Below the pieces are notes generated by a model that was not told the DNA's origin, made no database searches, and was given only the letters and a program-made list of their open reading frames with translations. Source: JAETTH01 sp964455975 (GTDB lineage: Bacteria > Bacillota > Clostridia > TANB77 > CAG-508). From it: a DNA stretch of 23,331 bases. Below, one piece after another: positions 1-6,784 of the stretch. The first letter of the stretch is position 1. The number at the start of each line of letters is the position of its first letter. A program made the position numbers and the translations under genes. The stretch covers positions 1-23,331 of the forward strand of contig CAYVYP010000020.1 of assembly GCA_964455975.1 (NCBI GenBank), in the 5' to 3' direction.

Positions 1-704
1 TACAGGAGAGCAAGCATTAGAAATAGCAGAAGCATTAGTAAGAAGCGGTGCATTAGATGTTATAGTAGTAGATTCAGTAGCTGCATTAGTACCTAAAGCA
101 GAAATAGATGGAGAAATGGGAGATTCACATATAGGACTTCAAGCAAGACTTATGTCTCAAGCATTAAGAAAATTAGCAGGAGCTATAAATAAATATTAAT
201 GTATTATAATATTTATAAATCAATTAAGAGAAAAAGTAGGAGTAATGTTTGGAAGTCCAGAAACAACTACAGGAGGAAGAGCTTTAAAATTCTATGCTTC
301 AGTAAGATTAGATATAAGAAAAATTGAAAATTTAAAATTAGATGGAGAAGTTTATCGGAAATAGAGCAAGAGTAAAAGTTGTTAAAAATAAAGTTGCTCC
401 ACCATTTAGAGAAGCTGAATTTGACATTGTATATGGTAAAGGAATATCAAAAGAAGGAAATATTTTAGATTTAGGAGTAAACCTAGAAATTATAGAAAAA
501 AGTGGTTCTTGGTTTAGCTATAATGGAACAAGAATAGGACAAGGTAGAGAAAATGTAAAAAGATATTTACAAGATAATCCAGAAATAGCAGATGAAATAG
601 ATAAAAAAATAAGAGATAATTTTAATCAAGCTTTTGAAAAAAGTTTAGGAGATAGTGAACCTATAGAAGACGAAACAGAAGAACTTCCAGAAGATGAAGA
701 ATAA
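1..704 (+). CDS. recA: RecA recombinase, 3' part, with one in-frame TAA and one CGG +1 shift
   Basis: RecA is the ATP-dependent strand-exchange protein of homologous recombination and SOS induction. The window opens inside the gene, reading from base 2. The Walker B stretch (LDVIVVDSVAAL), the DSHIGLQARLMSQALRKLAG segment, the L2 loop (MFGSPETTTGG) and the RVKVVKNKVAPPF block follow in the family order, ending in the usual acidic tail. Two things break the frame. A TAA at 197-199 stands where relatives have an ordinary residue just before CIIIFINQLR. At 356 the zero-frame codons are TAT CGG AAA TAG; skipping C356 gives Val-Tyr-Gly-Asn-Arg, which matches the family without a gap, and the frame then runs to the stop at 702-704. 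The identity is certain. Whether the TAA is real, suppressed or an assembly error cannot be decided here. recX follows directly, as in many bacteria. Confidence 0.93.
356..358 (+). other. CGG +1 frameshift site in recA
   Basis: Zero-frame context is GTT TAT CGG AAA TAG. Dropping C356 gives GTT TAT GGA AAT AGA (V-Y-G-N-R), restoring the conserved RecA reading frame. Without the shift translation stops two codons after CGG. A purine-rich GGAGAAG lies about 5-11 bases upstream, but this is not shared by the other five sites. Confidence 0.85.
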
Positions 705-728
705 AAAATAAAGAAAAATAATTATGAA

Positions 729-747
729 AGGCGTGCATTGCACGCCT
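729..747 (+). repeat. Short perfect palindrome between recA and recX
   Basis: AGGCGTGCATTGCACGCCT is a self-complementary hairpin ending 15 bases before the recX start. No T-run follows on the plus strand, so it is not an ordinary terminator. A sister palindrome with the same AGGCGT/ACGCCT ends and a different centre lies at 5163-5181, so the two look like copies of a dispersed REP-like repeat. Confidence 0.6.
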
Positions 748-762
748 GAAATGTGGTAAAAT

Positions 763-1215
763 ATGAGTGAGTATAGTTTAGAAGAATTTGATAGAGAAAA
801 ATCAAAAGTAGTAAGATATATAGTATATAAAAAAAGAACTGAAAAAGAGATAAGAACAAAATTTTATGGTAAAATAGAAGAAAATATGCTAGAAGACATA
901 CTACAATATTTAAAAGAAAATAAATATATAGATGATAAGCAATATATAGTAAAAGCAGTAAATGAATTTCAAATTTTAAATAATTTATCAATAAAAGAAA
1001 TAAAATATAAGCTACAAACTAAAGGAATAAACAGATATGATTTAAAAGATTATTTATCAGAAAATGAAGATGAATTATTAGAATATGAGAAAAAATCTGC
1101 TGAAAAAATATTAATAAAGAAGAAAAATATAATGACTCAAGATGATATAAAAAACTATCTTAGGAAAAAAGGGTATAAAGAAGAAAGTATAAAATCTGCT
1201 TTTGAACAAATATAA
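763..1215 (+). CDS. recX: RecX regulatory protein
   Basis: RecX binds RecA filaments and modulates their activity. The 150-residue product is built of three-helix RecX repeats. The first contains YIVYKKRTEKEIRTKF and the LKENKYIDDKQY element typical of the family (Y-I-D-D). The next has SIKEIKYKLQTKGI, and the last DDIKNYLRKKGY near the C-terminus. The position 58 bases after recA supports the call. The start ATG at 763 has only a weak ribosome-binding sequence (GTGG), which fits translation at a low level or coupling to the recA message; the hairpin at 729-747 lies in this gap. There is no CGG codon in the gene and nothing is missing. It is somewhat shorter than many RecX proteins. Confidence 0.85.
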   Translation: MSEYSLEEFDREKSKVVRYIVYKKRTEKEIRTKFYGKIEENMLEDILQYLKENKYIDDKQYIVKAVNEFQILNNLSIKEIKYKLQTKGINRYDLKDYLSENEDELLEYEKKSAEKILIKKKNIMTQDDIKNYLRKKGYKEESIKSAFEQI

Positions 1216-1230
1216 AAATAGGAGTAAACG

Positions 1231-1980
1231 ATGCAAAGAGTATTAACATTAGAAACAAATAAATATGCAATAAAAATAGAGAATTTTGAAGGACCATTAG
1301 ATTTATTATGCCATTTAATTGAAAAAAACAAGATGGAAATTTGTGATATAAAAATAAGTGAAATAACAGACCAATATATAGATTATTTAAATCAAATGGA
1401 AAGCTTAAATTTAGATATTGCAAGTGAATTTTTAATAATGGCATCAACTCTTATTTATTTGAAATCAAAAACATTATTACCTACAGAAGTAGAAGATGAA
1501 AAAGAAATATCAGAAGAAGAACTTATTAGAAGAATTATAGAATATAAAAAATATAAGGAAATAACTAAAAAGTTAAGAGAAAATTACGAGATATTTTCAA
1601 AAAGATTCTTTAAATTTGCAGAAAACATAGAACTTCCAAAACAAAAACTAGAAAAAGAATATAATAAAGATATAATTCCAGAGCTATATTCAAAATTAAT
1701 AGAAAAAAACAATCAAAAAATTAATCAAAATGCAAAAAATATTGAAAAAATAGCAATTGTAGATACATATACAGTAGCAAGTAAAGTTAAACAAATATTT
1801 AAAGAATTAAGTAAAAAGCCTAAATTTATATTTAATAAACTATTTTCAATAAAAAAATGTAATAAACAAGAAGTAGTAACAGCATTTACAGGACTTTTAG
1901 AATTAACAAGAAGAAGCAAAGTAACAGCTTCGCAAGAAGAACTTTTTGGAGACATAACAGTAGAAAAAGTAAAAGATTAA
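1231..1980 (+). CDS. scpA: Segregation and condensation protein A (kleisin)
   Basis: ScpA is the kleisin subunit that, with ScpB, bridges the SMC dimer in chromosome condensation and segregation. The N-terminal hallmark is clear: IKIENFEGPLDLLCHLIEKN at about residues 14-33, then KISEITDQYIDYL and FLIMASTLIYLKSKTLLP. The C-terminal winged-helix part (VVTAFTGLLELTRR, about residues 211-225) is also present. At 249 residues it is of normal family length. AGGAG at 1220-1224 fixes the ATG at 1231. Only 15 bases separate it from recX, so the two are probably co-transcribed. In many Firmicutes scpB follows immediately, but here a DUF2953 gene follows and no ScpB-like sequence is seen. Confidence 0.95.
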   Translation: MQRVLTLETNKYAIKIENFEGPLDLLCHLIEKNKMEICDIKISEITDQYIDYLNQMESLNLDIASEFLIMASTLIYLKSKTLLPTEVEDEKEISEEELIRRIIEYKKYKEITKKLRENYEIFSKRFFKFAENIELPKQKLEKEYNKDIIPELYSKLIEKNNQKINQNAKNIEKIAIVDTYTVASKVKQIFKELSKKPKFIFNKLFSIKKCNKQEVVTAFTGLLELTRRSKVTASQEELFGDITVEKVKD

Positions 1981-2040
1981 TTTCATAAAATATGGAAACA
2001 CTAATATTATATTAAACTTCCTTGAAAAGGAGAAATATAT

Positions 2041-2694
2041 ATGATATTAGTGTTTATTTTTTTGGCAATTATAATAAGTATTTTAATAATAATATTTTTA
2101 TTAATACTATCAAATATAGTATTTGAAATTAAAGATTTAAAAATATATAACTTTAATTTAGAAAAAAATAAAAAAGAAAAAAAGGCAGAATATGAAATAA
2201 TATTAAGATTAAAACTATTTAATAAAATAACATTATTTAAAATAAAAACAAATGAGGCAAAAATTAAAAAAGTTTATAAAAAATATAGCATTAATAAAGA
2301 TATGTTAAAAAACACAGAAAAATATCTAATAAAAAACATAAAAATTAGTAGTTTAATTAAAAAAATAAATATAAAAGTAGATAAACTATATTTAAAATGT
2401 AATATTGGAACTCAAGATGCCATGTTTACAGCTTTTATAGTAGCAACTGTTGCATCAATTATAGCAGTTGTATTACCACATGTTGTATATAGTATGAAAA
2501 ATTTAGAAAACTACAAATATAGTATTAATCCAGTTTTTATTGATAGAAATATATATAAAGTAGAACTAAATTGTATAATTAATATAAAAATGGTAAAGAT
2601 TATATATATAATATTTAATTTGTTAAAAGCAAGGAGGAAAAGTAAAAATGAGCGAGCATCCAATAGAAGGACTTATGGTTACAGCTATGAATAG
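2041..2694 (+). CDS. DUF2953 membrane protein (YtfI-like)
   Basis: This 217-residue protein begins with a strong membrane segment (residues 2-25, almost all I, L, F and V). A basic, lysine-rich region follows, with a second hydrophobic stretch around residues 128-152 and a third near 182-195. The layout and its place directly before ytfJ match the DUF2953 family (YtfI in Bacillus, which is paired with YtfJ). Its molecular function is not established. AAGGAG at 2027-2032 supports the ATG at 2041. The 3' end overlaps the next gene by 47 bases, and the last 15 or so residues, rich in R, K and S, come from that overlap, so the two genes are likely translationally coupled. The family call rests more on context and topology than on sharp motifs. 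Confidence 0.65.
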   Translation: MILVFIFLAIIISILIIIFLLILSNIVFEIKDLKIYNFNLEKNKKEKKAEYEIILRLKLFNKITLFKIKTNEAKIKKVYKKYSINKDMLKNTEKYLIKNIKISSLIKKINIKVDKLYLKCNIGTQDAMFTAFIVATVASIIAVVLPHVVYSMKNLENYKYSINPVFIDRNIYKVELNCIINIKMVKIIYIIFNLLKARRKSKNERASNRRTYGYSYE

Positions 2695-3232
2695 CATAGA
2701 AAATATGATAGATGTAAATACAATAATAGGAGAGCCAATAGAAGCTGCAAATAATATTGTAATTATACCAATTTCAAAAGTTAATTTTGGATTTGCAGCA
2801 GGTGGAAGTGAATTTAAAGGGGAAACAATAGATGAATATAACAAAAGAGATAAAGATGAAAATATACAGTATAAACTTCCATTTGGAGGAGGGTCTGGAG
2901 CAGGAGTTAGTATAACTCCAGTAGCTTTTTTAGTAGTACAATCAAACACTGTTAAATTACTACCTATAAGTCATTCATCAGCAATGGATAAATTATTAGA
3001 CTATGTACCAGATTTAGTAGAAAAGTTAAATCAAGCATTAAATAAAGTTATATCAAACAAAAAGGAAGATAATCAAAATAAGCATAAAGAAAAAATAGAG
3101 GAAATAAAAAAAGAAATAAAAAATGATAAAATATTTAGTAAGAAGAACGAACAATATAGATATGATGATGAAGCTAAAGAAGAAAATTACGAAATAGATG
3201 ACATATTAAATAATAATCAATATGATGACTAG
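2648..3232 (+). CDS. ytfJ: GerW/YtfJ-family sporulation protein
   Basis: YtfJ (GerW) family proteins are small soluble proteins conserved in spore formers; in Bacillus the member is made in the forespore and is needed for normal germination. The conserved core is complete: HPIEGLMVTAMNSIENMIDV at residues 4-23, GEPIEA, IIPISKVNFGFAAGGSEF (about 39-56), the glycine run PFGGGSGAGVSITPVAFLV (78-96), and VKLLPIS. After about residue 110 there is a long charged tail rich in K, E, D and N that is not part of the core. AAGGAGGA at about 2630-2637 supports ATG 2648, inside the end of the DUF2953 gene. The DUF2953-ytfJ-carboxypeptidase order is familiar in Clostridia. Confidence 0.88.
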   Translation: MSEHPIEGLMVTAMNSIENMIDVNTIIGEPIEAANNIVIIPISKVNFGFAAGGSEFKGETIDEYNKRDKDENIQYKLPFGGGSGAGVSITPVAFLVVQSNTVKLLPISHSSAMDKLLDYVPDLVEKLNQALNKVISNKKEDNQNKHKEKIEEIKKEIKNDKIFSKKNEQYRYDDEAKEENYEIDDILNNNQYDD

Positions 3233-3241
3233 AATAATTAT

Positions 3242-3285
3242 ACCTCTTGTAGAATATATTTTAAATATGTATTCATACAGGAGGT
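3242..3285 (+). promoter_or_regulatory. Hairpin that would sequester the dac ribosome-binding site
   Basis: ACCTCTTGTA (3242-3251) can pair with TACAGGAGGT (3276-3285), ten pairs with one G-U, and the helix continues with GAATA (3252-3256) against TATTC (3270-3274) across one bulged A. The right arm contains the whole AGGAGG Shine-Dalgarno of the carboxypeptidase gene at 3293. The transcript could therefore hide its own ribosome-binding site. No T-run follows, so it is not a terminator. Function is inferred from pairing only. Confidence 0.55.
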
Positions 3286-3292
3286 TATTTTT

Positions 3293-4528
3293 ATGTATAT
3301 AAATAAAAAAAATTTAAAAGTAATTGCATTATTTATTTGTTTTATATTTGTTTTTAATATAATATCATTTGCAACAGATGATATTTACGTATGGTCTAAT
3401 GAAAACAAAAATACAGTTGAAACAGCAAGCACAAATATAGAAACTAATACTGAAGATGTATTAAAGTTAGAATCTCAAAGTGCAATATTAATAGAACAAA
3501 ATACAGGAAAAATACTATATGAAAAAAATGCTCATGAACAATTAAGACCAGCAAGTGTTACTAAAGTAATGACAATTTTATTAATAATGGAAGCTATAGA
3601 TGAAGGTAGAATTACATATGAAGACAAAATACCATGTACTACCAATGCATCTAAAATGGGAGGATCACAAATTTGGTTAGATGTTAAAGAAAGCCTTACA
3701 GTAGATGAAATGTTAAAAGCAATATGTGTAGTATCTGCTAATGATTGCACGGTTGCCATGGCAGAATATTTAGAAGGTTCTCAAGAAGCATTTGTAGAAA
3801 AAATGAATACCAGAGCAAAAGAACTTGGAATGAATGACACTACATTTAAAAATTGTCATGGTTTAGATGAAGATGGACATTTAACATCAAGTTATGATAT
3901 TTCATTAATGTCAAGAGAACTTTTAAAAAATCATCCACAAATTACAAAATATACAACAATATGGATGGATACTTTAAGAGATGGAAAATCTTCATTAGTA
4001 AATACAAATAAATTATTAAGAAACTATACAGGAGCAACAGGATTAAAAACCGGGTCTACAAGTTTAGCACTTTACAATTTATCAGCATCAGCAACAAAAA
4101 ATGGTTTAAACTTAATTGCTGTAATATTAAAAGCACCATCAACAAAAGTAAGATTTGAAGAAGCCACAAAAGTTTTAGATTATGGTTTTAGCAATTACAC
4201 ATATAAAGAATTTGCAAAAGCAAATGATGTATTAAAACAGATAGAAGTACAAAAAGGTGTAGAAAAAAATTTAGATATAGTTTTTAAACAAGATACAGGA
4301 ATTATAATAAAAAAAGGAACTGAAAAGGAAATTGTACAAAATATACAATTAAAAGAAAATATAGAAGCACCAATAAGCAAAGATGAAGTAATTGGAGAAA
4401 TAACATATAGTTTAAACAATGAAATTATAGCAAAAACTGAATTAATAGCCCAAAAAGAAATTAAAAAAGTAAATATAATAAATAATTCAGTAATGCTAAT
4501 AAATAATTGGTTTTATGTGTTGAGATAA
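3293..4528 (+). CDS. D-alanyl-D-alanine carboxypeptidase (penicillin-binding protein, DacF/DacB type)
   Basis: A serine peptidase of family S11 that removes the terminal D-Ala from peptidoglycan pentapeptides outside the membrane, limiting cross-linking. A signal peptide or anchor spans residues 8-27. The three active-site motifs are in place: SVTK at 88-91 (nucleophile Ser88, Lys91), SAN at 148-150 and KTG at 252-254. A PBP5-like C-terminal domain follows (about 300-390), and the end (residues 396-411, with LINNWFYVL) is amphipathic and may touch the membrane. The 411-residue length is normal. The AGGAGG site at 3279-3284 lies in a hairpin (see 3242-3285). The position after ytfJ suggests a sporulation-linked DacF-type enzyme, but this is inference. 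Confidence 0.93.
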   Translation: MYINKKNLKVIALFICFIFVFNIISFATDDIYVWSNENKNTVETASTNIETNTEDVLKLESQSAILIEQNTGKILYEKNAHEQLRPASVTKVMTILLIMEAIDEGRITYEDKIPCTTNASKMGGSQIWLDVKESLTVDEMLKAICVVSANDCTVAMAEYLEGSQEAFVEKMNTRAKELGMNDTTFKNCHGLDEDGHLTSSYDISLMSRELLKNHPQITKYTTIWMDTLRDGKSSLVNTNKLLRNYTGATGLKTGSTSLALYNLSASATKNGLNLIAVILKAPSTKVRFEEATKVLDYGFSNYTYKEFAKANDVLKQIEVQKGVEKNLDIVFKQDTGIIIKKGTEKEIVQNIQLKENIEAPISKDEVIGEITYSLNNEIIAKTELIAQKEIKKVNIINNSVMLINNWFYVLR

Positions 4529-4544
4529 ATAAGAAATATTTAAT

Positions 4545-4590
4545 AAAAAAATCAACTGGTTATAAATATTAACCAATTGATTTTTTAGTT
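4545..4590 (+). terminator. Rho-independent terminator after the carboxypeptidase gene
   Basis: TCAACTGGTTA and TAACCAATTGA form an 11-base stem (one C-A mismatch), flanked by an A-run on the left and TTTTTT plus a second T-run on the right. It can act in both directions and would also end the minus-strand antitoxin gene. Confidence 0.85.
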
Positions 4591-4606
4591 TTTATAGCAA
4601 TTCAAC

Positions 4607-4870
4607 CTATTCTTCTAATATTTTATCTACTTCTTCAAAAACTTCTTCAGCAGAATAAACTTCTCCTTTATTTATGGAGTCAATTCCTTTTTCTAATTCT
4701 CTATAAAGTTCATATTTATCAGTTAAAATCTCATATAACTCAATACTTATAATAGCTAAATCGCCAGAACCATTTTTTGTTATATATACAGGATTTTTAG
4801 TTTGATGACATATTGTAGAAATTTCGTTATAATTATTTCTTAAATCTGAACTTGGTCTAATAATGAGCAT
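4607..4870 (-). CDS. Phd/YefM-family antitoxin, no toxin partner visible
   Basis: The 87-residue product has the N-terminal Phd/YefM fold signature: IIRPSSDLRNNYNEIS (start of the DNA-binding domain), then KNPVYITKNGSGDLAIISIE leading to the hydrophobic helix YEILTDKYELYREL. The C-terminal part is acidic (SAEEVFEEVDKILEE), as expected for the toxin-binding arm. Such proteins repress their own operon and neutralise a RelE/Doc-type toxin. Here no toxin gene lies on either side: downstream is the terminator shared with the carboxypeptidase gene and upstream is about 350 bases of repeats. AGAGG about eight bases before the ATG supports the start. It may be a remnant of a toxin-antitoxin pair or a domesticated regulator. 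Confidence 0.85.
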   Translation of the reverse strand: MLIIRPSSDLRNNYNEISTICHQTKNPVYITKNGSGDLAIISIELYEILTDKYELYRELEKGIDSINKGEVYSAEEVFEEVDKILEE

Positions 4871-4931
4871 ATCAATTTACCTCTCATCAACATTATATAC
4901 ATATTATATTAAAAAAACGATAACGTATGCA

Positions 4932-5055
4932 AGCAAAATTAAAAAAATTAATTAAAAGGTTAATTAAAATACCGCCCAATCTAGTCGGTCACCTATTTTT
5001 TTACTGCCGTAGCTGTAAAAATAATAGGCTCCCTACGTTGGGCTAACATTTTGCT
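4932..5055. repeat. Structured intergenic element with nested inverted repeats
   Basis: Outer arms AGCAAAAT (4932-4939) and ATTTTGCT (5048-5055) enclose a stronger hairpin: GCCCAA (4974-4979) with TTGGGC (5038-5043), TAG with CTA after a small internal loop, then CCTATTTTTTTAC with GTAAAAATAATAGG and a loop TGCCGTAGCT. TTAATTAA repeats lie between outer and inner arms. No open frame is present. It is less AT-rich than its surroundings. It could be a small mobile repeat or a structured RNA; I do not recognise it as a known riboswitch. Confidence 0.55.
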
Positions 5056-5162
5056 AAACAAATAAAAAATTCTATAAAACCTATTGCTAAAAATAAAAAG
5101 ATTAGATATTATATAAATAATAGATTAATTATAAAAATTAATTAAGGGAAAAAATTGTGTAG

Positions 5163-5181
5163 AGGCGTATCGCATACGCCT
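5163..5181 (+). repeat. Short perfect palindrome upstream of the NUDIX gene
   Basis: AGGCGTAT-CGC-ATACGCCT is a perfect 8-base stem. Its outer arms equal those of the palindrome at 729-747 while the inner bases differ in a compensating way, the mark of a dispersed structural repeat family. It ends 44 bases before the NUDIX start, and no T-run follows. Confidence 0.6.
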
Positions 5182-5225
5182 ATCTTCATTAACAGCCATT
5201 TACCAAAGGCCTGCGGAGGAATAAA

Positions 5226-5732
5226 ATGGAAGAACATATAGATTTATATGATGATAATAAAAAAAATACAGGAATTGTAATTTCAAGAAAAAAAGAAAAA
5301 GAATTACTAGAAGGGTTACATATTTTGGTTTCAGCTTTATTAGTTAGAAATGATGAAAATAAAATTATGATGCAATTAACTTCTAAATCAAAAGGTAGTA
5401 TATTGTCTTTGCCAAGTGGTCATGTTTTACATAATGAAGATAGTAAAGATACAATTGTAAGAGAAATTTATGAAGAACAAGGACTATCTATTAATAAAAA
5501 TAATATAATACTAGTTGAGGAAAGATTAGCAAATAAAATCGCATTTTTTGATATTTATTATTTAAGACATAACTTTAAAAAAGAAAATATGAAACTACAA
5601 TTAGAAGAAGTAGAAGATATTTTTTGGATGTCACCAGAAGAGATTTTTTTAGCTTATGAGGAAAACAAAGTTAGAAAAAGTTCGGCTGATTCTATTAGAA
5701 ATTTTTTAAACAGTAATTATAGTAATTTATAA
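5226..5732 (+). CDS. NUDIX hydrolase
   Basis: NUDIX enzymes hydrolyse nucleoside diphosphates linked to another group, using Mg2+. The full NUDIX box is visible at residues 65-87: G65, E71 after five residues, then R79-E80, E83-E84 and G86, i.e. GX5EX7REUXEEXGU with no deviation. A beta-strand region with VSALLVR and IMMQLTSKS precedes it. The C-terminal part contains VEDIFWMSPEEI, common in this family. At 168 residues it is of ordinary length. The substrate cannot be told from the sequence. GGAGGA at 5215-5220 sets the ATG at 5226. It is transcribed alone, convergent with vanW, with a shared hairpin at 5754-5789. Confidence 0.9.
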   Translation: MEEHIDLYDDNKKNTGIVISRKKEKELLEGLHILVSALLVRNDENKIMMQLTSKSKGSILSLPSGHVLHNEDSKDTIVREIYEEQGLSINKNNIILVEERLANKIAFFDIYYLRHNFKKENMKLQLEEVEDIFWMSPEEIFLAYEENKVRKSSADSIRNFLNSNYSNL

Positions 5733-5753
5733 ATTAAAAAATGGTATTGATAT

Positions 5754-5789
5754 ATTAGTTGAGATAAAAATTATTTTATCTCAACTAAT
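5754..5789. terminator. 16-base-pair hairpin shared by the convergent NUDIX and VanW genes
   Basis: ATTAGTTGAGATAAAA (5754-5769) and its exact complement (5774-5789) enclose a four-base loop. The stem lies after the NUDIX stop, and its right arm contains the last codons of the VanW gene (stop at 5771-5773 on the minus strand). A classical T-run is missing on both sides, so efficiency is uncertain, but position and stem strength fit a bidirectional terminator. Confidence 0.65.
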
Positions 5790-6454
5790 CTTATATAAAC
5801 ATTATTAGGGTCATTACTTGCATAAATTTTTATAGAATTTGGAAGATTATTTTTAAACTTAAAATCTATATTACCATATGCAATAGCAGCATCTTTATCT
5901 TTTTCAACATAAGTTACTTTACCGCTATGAGGATGTCTTTCTACTACTTCTAAACTAGGAACAGCTAAAACTGCATTATATAAAGTACTACTAATTTGAC
6001 ATTTTCCCCCACCATATTCTTGTATAACATCACCATCATTATCAAAAGTATCGGCTTTTTCGTAACCATCTTTAGGATTTGCAGGTCCTAAAGTTTTACA
6101 AAAAGAAAAAGTAGAACCAGACTCTAAAATAGTACCATTTAATTCACTACAAGCTAAAGATATATTTTTTTGTCTACCCGCATCTTTTACAATTATTTTA
6201 GTAGAAAAACTAGACAAATCATATTCTTTTTTTTCAACTGGAGGAGTGACTATATTTTCATTTAAATTTGTATTACTTTGAACATTACTGCCAACTTTTG
6301 AAGAAGAATATGAAGATGTATTTTGATTATTTAAATTAGCAATATTAGTATTTTGAAAATTATTGACAGAATTATTTTGTTTATTATTTATAAAAAACAC
6401 TGCTAAACCAACAAATATAACAATTATTACAAAAAAAATTATTAATTTTTTCAT
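5771..6454 (-). CDS. VanW family protein, membrane anchored
   Basis: The 227-residue product starts with an uncleaved-looking membrane anchor (residues 3-23), followed by an Asn/Ser/Thr-rich linker (24-75) and a VanW domain. Family landmarks are STFSFCKTLGPANPKDGYEKA, the glycine motif EYGGGKCQISSTLYNAVL, and HPHSGKVTYV followed by DAAIAYGNIDFKFKN. VanW is named from vancomycin-resistance clusters, but its biochemical role is unknown and most Clostridia carry copies unrelated to resistance. AAAGGAG lies about nine bases before the ATG. The gene stands alone, transcribed away from the 160-base inverted-repeat element, and its last codons lie in the shared hairpin. Nothing suggests a resistance cassette here. 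Confidence 0.9.
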   Translation of the reverse strand: MKKLIIFFVIIVIFVGLAVFFINNKQNNSVNNFQNTNIANLNNQNTSSYSSSKVGSNVQSNTNLNENIVTPPVEKKEYDLSSFSTKIIVKDAGRQKNISLACSELNGTILESGSTFSFCKTLGPANPKDGYEKADTFDNDGDVIQEYGGGKCQISSTLYNAVLAVPSLEVVERHPHSGKVTYVEKDKDAAIAYGNIDFKFKNNLPNSIKIYASNDPNNVYIRLVEIK

Positions 6455-6497
6455 ATTAGAAGCTCCTTTTATTATTATTTAAATTAGAAATAAAATA

Positions 6498-6657
6498 ACC
6501 GTAATAATGTAAGTAAGTTAAGAAAAAATACGAATTCGACCTAACCAATTATTTAATGCTTATAAGTAGTTATCGTAACAAGATACTTTGAAAAGCATCT
6601 TCCTGATTGCGTTTAGAGAAGCCGTATTTTAGATTAACTTACTTACATTATTACGGT
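6498..6657. repeat. 160-base element with perfect 24-base terminal inverted repeats
   Basis: The left end (6498-6521, starting ACCGTAATAATG) is the exact reverse complement of the right end (6634-6657, ending CATTATTACGGT). After a 3x3 mismatch, AAAATACG (6525-6532) pairs with CGTATTTT (6623-6630). The 90-base centre is less AT-rich than its flanks and has weaker internal pairings (TGCTT with AAGCA). There is no open frame of note and no clear target-site duplication. It is either a MITE-like non-autonomous element or a long-stem structured RNA. Confidence 0.7.
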
Positions 6658-6725
6658 ACTATTAATATAAAATACTGAATAATAAACTTATTTTAAAAGT
6701 AGTATAACCAAAAAAATTAAAATTA

Positions 6726-6754
6726 TTGACAAAAAATAAAAATAAAAGTATAAT
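6726..6754 (+). promoter_or_regulatory. Sigma-A promoter for the 48-residue peptide gene
   Basis: TTGACA at 6726-6731 and TATAAT at 6749-6754, both consensus, are separated by exactly 17 bases. The start codon of the downstream small gene lies 31 bases after the -10 box. Confidence 0.88.
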
Positions 6755-6784
6755 TAATATAGATTTTTTAAGGAGAAAAGTAAA

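Noticed and set aside
2015..2036. Small hairpin over the DUF2953 ribosome-binding site (TTCC with GGAG)
   Set aside because: Only about four pairs with a G-U end, too weak to claim control, unlike the one at 3242-3285.
4974..5043. Known riboswitch or tRNA at the intergenic hairpin
   Set aside because: No match I could make to tRNA cloverleaf features or to core motifs of riboswitch classes I know; left as an unknown structured element.
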